Assembly (NCBI GenBank): GCA_938039225.1
Contig: CALHVH010000235.1
Span: forward strand, 1 to 19,599
Length of the DNA: 19,599 bases
DNA from: an uncultured Gammaproteobacteria bacterium
GTDB taxonomy: Bacteria; Pseudomonadota; Gammaproteobacteria; Steroidobacterales; JABDMI01
Reading direction: 5' to 3'
Part shown: positions 7,841 through 16,328 of the stretch, piece by piece
Position numbering within the stretch: position 1 is the first letter of the stretch
Layout: each line of letters starts with the position of its first letter
The notes under the pieces: model-generated
The model's database searches: none
What the model was told of the DNA's origin: nothing
The model's input: the letters and a program-made list of their open reading frames with translations, nothing else
Made by a program: the position numbers and the translations under genes

Positions 7841-10491
7841 GGCATTAACCATGGTTCATTTTGAACTCTTAACATAGCGTCCATGCGACTAGCCACGTTC
7901 ATTTTTTTAAGAATTGATGAGACATGGTGCTCAACAGTTCTTTGAGAACGACTAAGTAATTCTGCAATTGTTGAATTGGACTCTCCATTTAGCATTAACT
8001 TAAATACTTGTTGTTCTTTTTTAGTCAAACCAAGTGGATGTTGCTGTGCTGAGGCATATGGACCACGTTTTACTTTTTCAATCTTATTTTCTATTCCTAA
8101 AGACTTAGCCTGTTGTTTGATTTTTGCAATCAATGCTGTGGCTCCAATTGGCTCTAATAGTTTTAAGGCTTTATTCAGTAGCTCATAGTCCTTCGCCTCA
8201 TGTGCAGTTGATAAAACGGTTGCCGCATTATATGGCATTCCTATTTCCTCCCATGCAGATGCCGCTTTAGTAATATCGCCATGTAACTCTAATTGATATG
8301 GAATTGGAAGCTCACTCGAATAAGGGTAATTCAAATTAACACCTAAACGTTTACCCCATATTACAAATTCACCCACTGCCCATGGATCAACTTGGTTTTC
8401 ACTAATTTTGTATAGCTGTTCTAAATGCTCTATCGCATATTCAAAATTATTCTGCAACCAAGCAAACTCAATCATGGCTAATCGAGCTGGAATGATGTGT
8501 TGAACTTCATCAGTAGCTCGAGCATTACTTAATGCTTGGTCAAGAAAATCCTTTGCTTTTTCATTTTTTGTTTGAGCATATACTCGAGACACTACCAATA
8601 AAGCCGGTAGTTTCATTAATAAGGTTAACTGTTTAAGCTCCAGAACACCCTCGCCTATGGTTTTAGCTTCACTAAGTCTGCCTTGCAATAAACGTAACTC
8701 GGCAAGTCTACCAACTAAGTAATAGGTCCATGAATCCAAATCATGTTTTGTATCAAAAGCAATCCCGTTAGCAATAGTATCTTCGGCTAAAGCAAAATTC
8801 TTATATTTAACAGCGTACTCAGATAGATTGGTATAGACCCTTGCCGCATCTACATGCAGTGAATTTTCAATTGATAGTTCTAAACTTTCGAATAGGTTTT
8901 TAACACCGGTTTCATCACCTCTAAAAGCCCTTGCTGTACCAATATTATTCAAAGCATGTACTCGAACCTTTACATCAGGAAATTTCTTTTCTAATTCTAA
9001 AGCTTTCTCCCCCCAAAGTACTGACTCGTCCATGCGATCATTCAACATATGGAACTGTGAACGCAGGCTATAAGCCATAGCTCTTTCAGATGATGGTGGT
9101 GAGTCTTCTAAAACGCTAACCGCTTCATCGGCATACCGCCATGCTTCTGCAGCTCTCCCGTGATACCACAACATTCTCGAAAGCCAACGTAAATTTTCTC
9201 CAACCTTTACCTTATTTCCTAAGGCCCTCCACATTAAAACAGCTTGCCTTCTCGCTTCAATAACATCATCATCGATACCAATCGCAAGACCAGATTCGAA
9301 AGCCCAAGTCTCATACAATAAGGCAGCTTGCTCTGCAGATGCTTTATCAATAAAACGTAAGGCTGTAGCCAAATGCGAAGCGGCCTCACGATGCGAACCA
9401 GATTCACTTGCCGCTTTGGCTGCTACTGGTGCAAATTGAAGTACTTTTTCAGCATCTAATGCGCCACTTGCATGATGAACCAAGAGATCAATCTCTTGGT
9501 TCATTTCAAGCTTTAATAAAGACTTTAATATTTTTTCATGAATTCGTTTTTTTTCAAAAGCAGACAAACGCTCTAAAGTCCCCAAACGTGACAACTCATG
9601 TCTAAACCTAAACGAGTCATTATCAACAACAGTTAAAAGCCCTCTACCTACACATGACATCACATAAGTTTCAGCATTTTCTGGAAACAATTCCTTGAGT
9701 AACACAATAGGTACAGTTTTAGGAATTAAACTAATAGTTTCTAAAAGTTCTTGCTCACTTTTATCCAATGAATTCAAGCGTGCAGAAATTGCATCTCTGA
9801 CTGAGGCTGGTACATTAAGTTGAGATATCTTTTTTGTTGCCAACAACTCGGTTACAAAAAAAGGATTCCCACCTGTTGTTCTATATAGGGTATCTAAATT
9901 TTGATCTATACCTTTCTCATGTGCAAGCTTTGTAACACTATCGTGAGAAAGAGGCTGTAATTCAATTCGCTCAAGCTTTTGCGCTGGCAATGCTGCTAAT
10001 ACTTGTTTCAAAGCCTGATTATTAAGAATCTCATCTGACCGAAAACTAATAATTATTAAACAATTTAAAAATGAGATTCTTCTTCCAAGAAACTTCAACA
10101 AATCCAGTGTGGCATGATCAGCCCAATGCACATCTTCAAAAACTAGAATATATTTTTTATTATTGTCTTTCAAGAAATCTAATAAACTATCAAACAACTT
10201 TCCTGAATCTTTATTATCTTTAATTAACTTGGCTATTTCAGGGTTAAAGCTTCTAGCCATATCATGTAACGGACCAAGAGCTCTTGGAGTAAATAATGGA
10301 TCTGAGCCTCCCCAAGCAAGAATGTAATTGGAACCTAAATGATTAACTATTTCTTTGTGAAAATTTTCAAGTAAAGTCGTTTTACCAATCCCAGCCTCGC
10401 CCGTCACTAAAACAATTTTCCCACTCCCATTGTCAATACTTTCAACATGAGTTTTTAAATTATGTAGATGTTGATTGCGTTCAAGTAGCAT
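7834..10491 (-). CDS. LuxR-family large ATP-binding transcriptional regulator, distal copy
   Basis: Large cytoplasmic regulator of the LAL/MalT-like (STAND) kind: an ATPase switch, a helical sensor region and a DNA-binding tail. The frame is open to a TTG at 10533, but the ATG at 10491 is preferred. It starts MLLER exactly like the neighbouring paralogue and gives both proteins the same 885-residue length with all motifs at the same positions. In that numbering: Walker A GEAGIGKT at 31-38, Walker B ILVFEDVHWAD ending near residue 123 with D120, a long TPR-like helical region (about 350-750), and a GerE-type helix-turn-helix at 821-885 (TKKEQQVF...RSQRTVEHHVSSIL). No clear Shine-Dalgarno precedes it; it follows the paralogue's stop by 51 bases. 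Being in the same operon as exported proteins suggests it controls them, directly or in a loop. The inducer is unknown. Confidence 0.88.
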   Translation of the reverse strand: MLLERNQHLHNLKTHVESIDNGSGKIVLVTGEAGIGKTTLLENFHKEIVNHLGSNYILAWGGSDPLFTPRALGPLHDMARSFNPEIAKLIKDNKDSGKLFDSLLDFLKDNNKKYILVFEDVHWADHATLDLLKFLGRRISFLNCLIIISFRSDEILNNQALKQVLAALPAQKLERIELQPLSHDSVTKLAHEKGIDQNLDTLYRTTGGNPFFVTELLATKKISQLNVPASVRDAISARLNSLDKSEQELLETISLIPKTVPIVLLKELFPENAETYVMSCVGRGLLTVVDNDSFRFRHELSRLGTLERLSAFEKKRIHEKILKSLLKLEMNQEIDLLVHHASGALDAEKVLQFAPVAAKAASESGSHREAASHLATALRFIDKASAEQAALLYETWAFESGLAIGIDDDVIEARRQAVLMWRALGNKVKVGENLRWLSRMLWYHGRAAEAWRYADEAVSVLEDSPPSSERAMAYSLRSQFHMLNDRMDESVLWGEKALELEKKFPDVKVRVHALNNIGTARAFRGDETGVKNLFESLELSIENSLHVDAARVYTNLSEYAVKYKNFALAEDTIANGIAFDTKHDLDSWTYYLVGRLAELRLLQGRLSEAKTIGEGVLELKQLTLLMKLPALLVVSRVYAQTKNEKAKDFLDQALSNARATDEVQHIIPARLAMIEFAWLQNNFEYAIEHLEQLYKISENQVDPWAVGEFVIWGKRLGVNLNYPYSSELPIPYQLELHGDITKAASAWEEIGMPYNAATVLSTAHEAKDYELLNKALKLLEPIGATALIAKIKQQAKSLGIENKIEKVKRGPYASAQQHPLGLTKKEQQVFKLMLNGESNSTIAELLSRSQRTVEHHVSSILKKMNVASRMDAMLRVQNEPWLMPQ

Positions 10492-10542
10492 TTTTAGATT
10501 TTTTTCTTTTTTAATTAGAGGATTTACGAACAATTGTTTAGC

Positions 10543-13200
10543 TTACTTTGGTACCAACCACGGTTCATTTTGTACTCTTAACATTGCATCCATTCTACTC
10601 GTTACATTCATTTTCTTAAGTATTGAGGACACATGATGCTCAATAGTTCTTTGTGAACGTGCAAGCTGCTCCGAAATGACTCGATTCGATTCGCCCTTGA
10701 GTACATACCTCAATACGACTTGCTCTTTTTTTGTTAATCCAAGTGGGTGAACCTGAGCAGAGCGATAAGGACCACGCTTAACCTTATTTAGCTTGTTCGC
10801 AATCTTTAATTTACTGGCTTTCTGCTTAATTTTATCAATTAAGGCGATTGCACCAGTCGATTCTAACAAATTTAAGGCTCTATTAAATCTATCCACATGT
10901 TCAGAATTATTTGTAGTAGCTAAAACGGCAGCTGCATTGTACGGCATACCTAGTCTTTCCCAATAATCAGCAGATTTAGATATATGCCCATCTAATTCTA
11001 ATTGGTAAGGTTCAGGTAATTCAATAGTGTAATGATATTCCTGTGTAAACGAGTGTCTCTTACCCCAAATTACAAACTCTCCAATCGTCCAAGAGTCAGT
11101 ATATTTTTCATCAACCTTATACAGTTCTTCTAAATGTTGAATAGCTAGATCCGAATTATTATTCAACCATGCATACTCAACAATCGCCAAACGTGCAGGA
11201 ATGATATGTTGCAATTCATTATTTAAACGAGCATTCTTTAAAGCTTTCTCTAAATAATCATAAGCTGTTTTTTCATTGAGCAGAGAATACAATCTAGATA
11301 AAATTAATAATGAAGGCAACTTCATTAGTAGAGTAAGGTGTTCTAAATTAATAACGCCTTTTGAAATCGTTTTTGCTTCGTACATTTTGCCTTGCAATGC
11401 TTTAGAAGCCGATTGAAAAGCAACTAAATAATAAATCCAAGAGTTCAAATCATGTTTAGTGCAATAAGCAATACCTTTGGTGATTAATTCTTCGGTTAAT
11501 TCAAAATTTTTGTATTTTAGTGCCGACTCAGCAAGATTTGCATAAGCTCGAACGGCGTCAACATGTAAGTTATTATCTATTGATAAAGACAAGCTCTCTG
11601 AAAGTTTCTCAATTCCGTCTTTACATCCTCTAAAGGCTTTGGCCGTTCCAATATTATTTAACGCATGCACACGAACTCTTATATCTGTAAAATCACGCTC
11701 TAAATCAAGTGCTTTTTCACCCCAAAGCACAGCATCATCCATACAATCATTAAGCATTAAATACTGCGAACGTAAACTATAGGCCATCGCTTTTTCAGAC
11801 GAAGGCTGAGTCTGCTCTAAAATATTAATTGCCTCATCAGCATAATGCTCAGCTTCATTAGCTTGCCCATTATGACGAAATAAATGTGAAAGCCAACGTA
11901 AGTTTTCACCTACTTTGACTTTATTGTCTAAAGCTCTCCAAAGAGAAATAGCATGTCGACGCGCCTCAATGACATCATCGTCAATACCTATGGCAAGTCC
12001 ACTTTCATAAGCCCAATCTTCATATAAAATCGCTGCTTGTTCAGATGATGCAGAATCTATAAAACGTAAAGCAGTAGCTAAATGCGATGCTGCTTCGCGA
12101 TGTGAACCGCTAACACTAGCTTCTTTTGCAGCCATTGGAGCAAACTGCAAAACTTTTACAGCATCTAATGCTCCGCTGGCGTGATGAACCAGTAGGTCTA
12201 ATTCCGTATTTAAATCAAGTTTCAACAATGCATTTAAAATTTTAGTATGCAGACGCTTTTGTTCAAAGCTTGATACTCTTTCTAAAGTGCCTAATCGAGA
12301 CAACTCATTTCTAAACTTAAATGAGTTATTATCAATTAATACTAATAACCCACGTCCTACACAAGCCATAGCATAGGTTTCAGCCGTTTCTGAGAATAAC
12401 TCTTTAAGTAATTTAATTGGAACAGCCTGAGGAATTAAACTAATAGCTTCTAAAAGCTTTTGTTCATTCTCACCCAATGAATTCAAACGTGCAGAAATAG
12501 CCTCACGAATTGAGGCAGTTACTAATTCTGTAGAGTTCTTCTGTGTTGCAAGTAATTCTGTTACAAAAAAAGGATTGCCTCCAGTTATTTGAAACAAATT
12601 TTCGGTTTTCTCTTGAACGCCTTTTTCTTTTGCTAACTTATTTACTCCCTCTTCTGATAGAGGAGGCAATTCAAGTCTCAATAATTTATGAGCTGGAAGT
12701 GCTACTAACAACTGACTCAAAGCCGGATTGTCTACGACTTCATCTGAACGAAAGCTTAGAATAAGCAAACAATTTAAAAACGAAATTCGTCTACCAATAA
12801 ATTTCAATAAATCTAGAGTTGCGTGGTCGGCCCAGTGAATATCCTCAAATACTAAGATATATTTTTTTTTAGTTTCTTTTAAAAAATCAAGCAAAGTATC
12901 AAACAGTTTATTTGAGTCTTTATTATTTTTTATCAACTCCTTTATTTCAGGGTTAAAACTACTTGCCATATCATGCAAGGGACCTAATGCCCTTGGTGTG
13001 AATAATGGATCAGAGCCACCGTGAGCCACAACAGTTTCAGAGCCGAGTTCAGTACGTATCTCATCCTGAAATGCTTCGAGTAAAGATGTTTTGCCTATCC
13101 CTGCTTCACCTGTAATTAAAACAATACCGCCATTACCATTTTGAATATTTTCAACTTGGCCTCTTAATTCTTGCAGGTATTTTTTTCTTTCAAGTAACAT
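10543..13200 (-). CDS. LuxR-family large ATP-binding transcriptional regulator, proximal copy
   Basis: Paralogue of the following gene, 885 residues, with the same layout: AAA/STAND ATPase with Walker A GEAGIGKT at 31-38 and Walker B ILVFEDIHWAD with D120; a helical repeat region in the middle; and a GerE helix-turn-helix at 821-885 (TKKEQVVL...RSQRTIEHHVSSIL) ending MDAMLRVQNEPWL, nearly identical to its partner. The ATPase and DNA-binding ends are the best conserved, while the middle and the first part of the helix-turn-helix differ more. That pattern suggests shared targets with separated sensing. The ATG at 13200 directly follows the TAA (13201-13203) of the upstream HExxH gene, with no spacer and no clear Shine-Dalgarno, so translation probably depends on coupling to that gene. 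That ties regulator synthesis to production of the exported proteins. Confidence 0.9.
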   Translation of the reverse strand: MLLERKKYLQELRGQVENIQNGNGGIVLITGEAGIGKTSLLEAFQDEIRTELGSETVVAHGGSDPLFTPRALGPLHDMASSFNPEIKELIKNNKDSNKLFDTLLDFLKETKKKYILVFEDIHWADHATLDLLKFIGRRISFLNCLLILSFRSDEVVDNPALSQLLVALPAHKLLRLELPPLSEEGVNKLAKEKGVQEKTENLFQITGGNPFFVTELLATQKNSTELVTASIREAISARLNSLGENEQKLLEAISLIPQAVPIKLLKELFSETAETYAMACVGRGLLVLIDNNSFKFRNELSRLGTLERVSSFEQKRLHTKILNALLKLDLNTELDLLVHHASGALDAVKVLQFAPMAAKEASVSGSHREAASHLATALRFIDSASSEQAAILYEDWAYESGLAIGIDDDVIEARRHAISLWRALDNKVKVGENLRWLSHLFRHNGQANEAEHYADEAINILEQTQPSSEKAMAYSLRSQYLMLNDCMDDAVLWGEKALDLERDFTDIRVRVHALNNIGTAKAFRGCKDGIEKLSESLSLSIDNNLHVDAVRAYANLAESALKYKNFELTEELITKGIAYCTKHDLNSWIYYLVAFQSASKALQGKMYEAKTISKGVINLEHLTLLMKLPSLLILSRLYSLLNEKTAYDYLEKALKNARLNNELQHIIPARLAIVEYAWLNNNSDLAIQHLEELYKVDEKYTDSWTIGEFVIWGKRHSFTQEYHYTIELPEPYQLELDGHISKSADYWERLGMPYNAAAVLATTNNSEHVDRFNRALNLLESTGAIALIDKIKQKASKLKIANKLNKVKRGPYRSAQVHPLGLTKKEQVVLRYVLKGESNRVISEQLARSQRTIEHHVSSILKKMNVTSRMDAMLRVQNEPWLVPK

Positions 13201-14403
13201 TTAATTATTATTTGTATCACAAATTCGGATATCGCGTACACGTTGAGCTTCCGAAGCGAAATTTCGTTTTTCATATTCTGAAAAATAATCACCTGTTGAA
13301 TAAGCTAACATTTTATTTAAATAGTATTGCACGCCCCATGCACCCATATAAAACAAACTAGAATCTTTTGTTGAATCACAATTATGGCTCTTGTTCTGCG
13401 AAATGTGTGCAGCCTCATGAACTAATAGTATCAATGCGTGAATTGCTCCGACACCTGATCTTGGGTTTATCACGGAACGATAAATTTCACTTCCAAGATT
13501 ATTCCCTCTTAATGCTATAACCCGTCTTGTTCCATTTGCATGACTATAATCTGTATCACTATCAGCCCAAAAATAATTCACATTTCTAATATTAACCGAC
13601 TTTAACCAATCATAGAGATTATCATGTCCAGAAGCCCATCTAAAGTCTCTATCAAAAGGTATACACTGTGCAAGTCGGTAAGTATTGTACATTGTCAACA
13701 TGATAGAAGACTCGTCCCCACCCTCAGTACAATTCCATGATGTAAGTACATTATTATTGACCAAGTCATTATCGAAAGATATATTAAAGTCTGATCTAAT
13801 TTTTTGTATTTGAGCTTGAGAAGGACATGAACGCATCAATGCTTGTGCTGAAGGATAAGAACAGAAATTTTGTGACACAGACCCCGTATTAGCTCTCACG
13901 ATAGCATCTTTTTTATCAAAGTATTTTTGATTACATCCTAATGCCGATTCTCTTACTGATTTACCAATAGAAATTTTCGTTTTAAAACATTTTTCAATTC
14001 GACTGAACTGTCTAGCTCCGGCACATAATGCAAGCCCATCCCGCCAATCTAGTTTATGTTTTTTTTGCTTGTCCCATTTTTTTTGTCCATGCAAGACATA
14101 TTTAAAACACTTACCGGGTACATAAGAATCTGTTGCACCCGCACAAAGCTTCCTTAAATTTACAGTTGCCCAAGTTTTATTACTTGCTGGTGCTGCTAGC
14201 CATGAAATATTTCCTTGTATATAGTCCATACATTGTTGATTAATACTCTCTAGGTATTTTGGCATACTGGTTTCTCTTGGGAGAGCCGTTTGCGTCTTTA
14301 TCACTTTATTGTATGAGGTATTGTTTGATATAACACTTGCTTGCGCCTGTCCAATGCATAAGACAAAAATCAAACTTACTCCTATTTCCCTTAAATTATT
14401 CAT
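13201..14403 (-). CDS. Exported HExxH protein with Cys repeats, putative zinc metallopeptidase
   Basis: Not a protein I can name. From the ATG at 14403 it has 400 residues, starting MNNLREIGVSLIFVLCIGQAQA, a Sec signal peptide with a likely cut after A22. The frame runs further upstream, but a strong AAGGAG 6 bases before this ATG decides the start. The mature part has 12 cysteines, suiting disulfides in an oxidising compartment. An approximately 40-residue motif with LCAGA...KCFK occurs twice (Cys 87/99 and Cys 127/139). A zincin motif HEAAH lies at 329-333 inside a hydrophobic helix (HALILLVHEAAH); H340 or D343 could be the third metal ligand. GAWGV follows at 354-358. It starts 13 bases after the preceding exported protein's stop and abuts the regulator gene. 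Peptidase activity is inference: HExxH also occurs by chance, though its helix context and export make metal binding likely. Confidence 0.75.
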   Translation of the reverse strand: MNNLREIGVSLIFVLCIGQAQASVISNNTSYNKVIKTQTALPRETSMPKYLESINQQCMDYIQGNISWLAAPASNKTWATVNLRKLCAGATDSYVPGKCFKYVLHGQKKWDKQKKHKLDWRDGLALCAGARQFSRIEKCFKTKISIGKSVRESALGCNQKYFDKKDAIVRANTGSVSQNFCSYPSAQALMRSCPSQAQIQKIRSDFNISFDNDLVNNNVLTSWNCTEGGDESSIMLTMYNTYRLAQCIPFDRDFRWASGHDNLYDWLKSVNIRNVNYFWADSDTDYSHANGTRRVIALRGNNLGSEIYRSVINPRSGVGAIHALILLVHEAAHISQNKSHNCDSTKDSSLFYMGAWGVQYYLNKMLAYSTGDYFSEYEKRNFASEAQRVRDIRICDTNNN

Positions 14404-14409
14404 AAATAT

Positions 14410-14415
14410 CTCCTT
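14410..14415 (-). promoter_or_regulatory. Strong ribosome binding site of the HExxH gene
   Basis: AAGGAG on the minus strand, 6 bases before the ATG at 14403, inside the 13-base space after the upstream stop codon (part of it overlaps that gap's start). It sets the start in front of the signal peptide and rules out the longer open frame. Confidence 0.8.
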
Positions 14416-14416
14416 T

Positions 14417-15979
14417 TTATCTTCTGAAACGTGTTGTTCTGTTTCGCCAAACATCACTATTAAATGCGCGACGTCCCATACCTGTTAAATCCTCAGGTTG
14501 ATGTATCACGCTATTATCTTTATCCAGTAACCCACATACACGTGTTCGGCCTCCTGGATTAACGCCACCAACCATGAAACAAACTGCCTTTTTAACCTTG
14601 AAATCCCATGGTTGATTTACACCGGATAGCTCACTCATAATCGTATTCATTCCATCGTCAGCATTAACCCCATACTGAGGCACACTGACTCTTGCTATAT
14701 ACGAATCACCATCAAAAAATAAATCTCCATCTCTTTCTTCGACCTCCCAAATGACTTCGATAGTTCCAACGGGTGTACGTAAGTCATAACGATCGTTCTC
14801 TGGAAGGTGGCTATTAATCCATGCCTCATAAAAACCTTTTGCAAATACCTCTAATCGTGGACGCCCATTCTCGCGAGATTGAGTCAAAGCTGTTGAAATA
14901 TTTTGTAGCGCTTCTTGACGACGATTTGCAGTTAAACTACAGATTTCTGATTGTGTTTCTTCGATTAACATGTCATCTGTTACTAAACCTATTGTATCCA
15001 AATTTTCACTGCAACGACTATTACCCATACAATTAGAAATAAATGACCGAGTATCATTAATCCAAACTCCCATATTCCGTGATCTAGCCGATGCTGCCGC
15101 TCTTTCTCTTTCTGCACTAGCGGCATTCGCCACCGCAACTCCTGCTTTTGCAAGTGCAATTACATAAGTTACTCCAGGAATTCTTGGCGTTGCACCAGCC
15201 TCTAATGCGTCGCTATCAGTTGTACCAATAGAACCTAACCGACTAATTGAAAAGCCTAATGCTTGATTGGCAGCCGCCTTTAATACAGCTACTCCAACAC
15301 GCGCCTGTGCATCATCTTCAGAGTCAAAATCTATTTTTGTTTCAAAACTATTTAATGCATTCTGCATGGCTGTAGAAGTTGCAGTGTTCATGGCAACTAT
15401 TTGACGAGAAAAATCATTAATTAAACGCTGATTATTTTCCGGCAGTTCACAAAATGAGTTCCCAGTTTGATTAGACAACTCTTGCCACCACACGGATTGA
15501 TTTGAACCAGCAATTCTAAAATCGATTTCACCTACAATCAATATATTCATTCCGGTATCTTCACCATCGTTGGTAAAGTCAACAACGTCATTAGCAACTA
15601 CTTGACGACCATTATGCATTTGTAATAAATTTTTTTCACTGAGTTGTTCTCGTAAATAGGCCGACAATCTAGAAGTATCATCAATCAATAACACAGCATC
15701 AACTGGTTGTTCAAATTGGTCAGTCGTATAAGTGCGACCTGTACAGTCTGGTACTCCAGCAAAACGCCTTACAAGATCAAGTCCAGGCAATCGAGGGCTA
15801 TTATTTCTACCATTACAGATTGGTTCATAATTTGCATTATCAGTAATGTTTCTGCCCAGCTCTCCAGCTGAACCGTCATAGTTTGCAGGAATATAATAAA
15901 CATCCGTTGCCCATACAGAAACACTACTAGACAAAACGCTTAGCAAAAGAAGTAGTCCAATTTTTTTTAAGTTAATCAT
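14417..15979 (-). CDS. Exported protein with shared PANYDGS N-terminal domain and unknown C-terminal part
   Basis: No known family recognised. The ATG at 15979 (GAGGGA upstream) gives 520 residues starting MINLKKIGLLLLLS, a Sec signal peptide likely cut after A24. Residues about 27-165 match the head domain of the tyrosinase protein: YYIPANYDGS, NITD, PIC (C55), GLDLVRRFAG, C79, VDAVLLIDDT at 93-102, NGRQVV and ILIVGE. After it comes a region rich in Ala, Val and Gly (about 226-297) with two amphipathic or hydrophobic stretches (VGVAVLKAAANQALGF and GVTYVIALAKAGVAVANAAS), then a mixed domain with Cys pairs at 317/323 and 467/482, ending in an Arg-rich tail (RNRTTRFRR). The Ala-rich stretch recalls helical hairpins that insert in or cross membranes, but this is only resemblance. 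Upstream is a 349-base gap; downstream the HExxH gene follows at once. Confidence 0.82.
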   Translation of the reverse strand: MINLKKIGLLLLLSVLSSSVSVWATDVYYIPANYDGSAGELGRNITDNANYEPICNGRNNSPRLPGLDLVRRFAGVPDCTGRTYTTDQFEQPVDAVLLIDDTSRLSAYLREQLSEKNLLQMHNGRQVVANDVVDFTNDGEDTGMNILIVGEIDFRIAGSNQSVWWQELSNQTGNSFCELPENNQRLINDFSRQIVAMNTATSTAMQNALNSFETKIDFDSEDDAQARVGVAVLKAAANQALGFSISRLGSIGTTDSDALEAGATPRIPGVTYVIALAKAGVAVANAASAERERAAASARSRNMGVWINDTRSFISNCMGNSRCSENLDTIGLVTDDMLIEETQSEICSLTANRRQEALQNISTALTQSRENGRPRLEVFAKGFYEAWINSHLPENDRYDLRTPVGTIEVIWEVEERDGDLFFDGDSYIARVSVPQYGVNADDGMNTIMSELSGVNQPWDFKVKKAVCFMVGGVNPGGRTRVCGLLDKDNSVIHQPEDLTGMGRRAFNSDVWRNRTTRFRR

Positions 15980-16054
15980 AATTAATCCCTCGTTCTCGAC
16001 TTGATAATTTCTGAGATGTGTCACTTTTTCTTTATATTTACTAGTGATGGCGGC

Positions 16055-16180
16055 TTAATTTCGGTGCTCTACTAACCTGAGTATTAAAAATTTTTGAATC
16101 GTTTTAATGAAACTTGCCTGTATTTGAAACGCACATAAAACCACAGCCAAAAATAAAGCTAAGCGTATAATAATATTCAC
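16055..16180 (-). CDS. Small 41-residue ORF, signal-peptide-like exported or membrane peptide
   Basis: A short ORF starting with GTG at 16180 and ending with TAA at 16055-16057, read from the sequence. A strong AAAAAGGAG lies 6 bases before the GTG, as good as any Shine-Dalgarno in the locus. The peptide begins MNIIIRLALFLAVVLCAFQIQA and looks like a complete Sec signal: a short basic start, a hydrophobic core, and a QIQA|S cleavage site after residue 22. A 19-residue basic remainder (FIKTIQKFLILRL plus VEHRN) follows. Its signal part resembles that of the HExxH protein (VLC...Q-x-Q-A-S, same 22-residue length). It may be a secreted small peptide, a one-helix membrane protein, or the left-over front end of a deleted gene. 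The strong ribosome site and in-operon position favour real translation; function is unknown. Confidence 0.5.
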   Translation of the reverse strand: MNIIIRLALFLAVVLCAFQIQASFIKTIQKFLILRLVEHRN

Positions 16181-16186
16181 AATTTA

Positions 16187-16191
16187 CTCCT
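16187..16191 (-). promoter_or_regulatory. Ribosome binding site of the 41-residue ORF
   Basis: AGGAG (within AAAAAGGAG) on the minus strand, 6 bases before GTG 16180. It is the main evidence that the small ORF is translated and fixes its non-ATG start. Confidence 0.55.
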
Positions 16192-16328
16192 TTTTCTCTT
16201 TTTATAAATTATTGTTTTAATTCATTAAATTGAGCTTTAAAAAATCACTACCCTGCATAGTTGTGCGATACATTTCTCCAAATAAACTCTCAACTATACT
16301 AAATGTTGTAAACCCTAAATTAATTTCT

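Larger units (their letters stand above)
15980..16328. other. 349-base gap holding a small ORF, otherwise no gene
   Basis: AT-rich spacer between the tyrosinase gene and the next exported-protein gene. It contains the 41-codon ORF described separately. A TTTACA (minus strand, near 16310) and a TTGAGA with a 17-base spacer to TATCGC (about 16262-16290) are weak promoter-like matches. An internal promoter for the distal half is possible but not shown. No terminator hairpin with a T-tract was found. Confidence 0.5.

Noticed and set aside
14404..14457. Longer N-terminus for the HExxH protein, overlapping the preceding gene
   Set aside because: It would place 18 charged residues before the signal peptide, whereas the ATG at 14403 has a strong AAGGAG.
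15639..15701. Von Willebrand A-type metal site in the head domain (DDTSRLS / DDTQPIS)
   Set aside because: The hydrophobic strand fits, but the DxSxS ligands are not present in either copy, so a VWA assignment is not supported by motif alone.
16220..16273. 17-codon ORF with ATG at 16273 preceded by GGAG
   Set aside because: The GGAG lies only 2 bases before the ATG, too close for normal initiation, and the peptide has no features.
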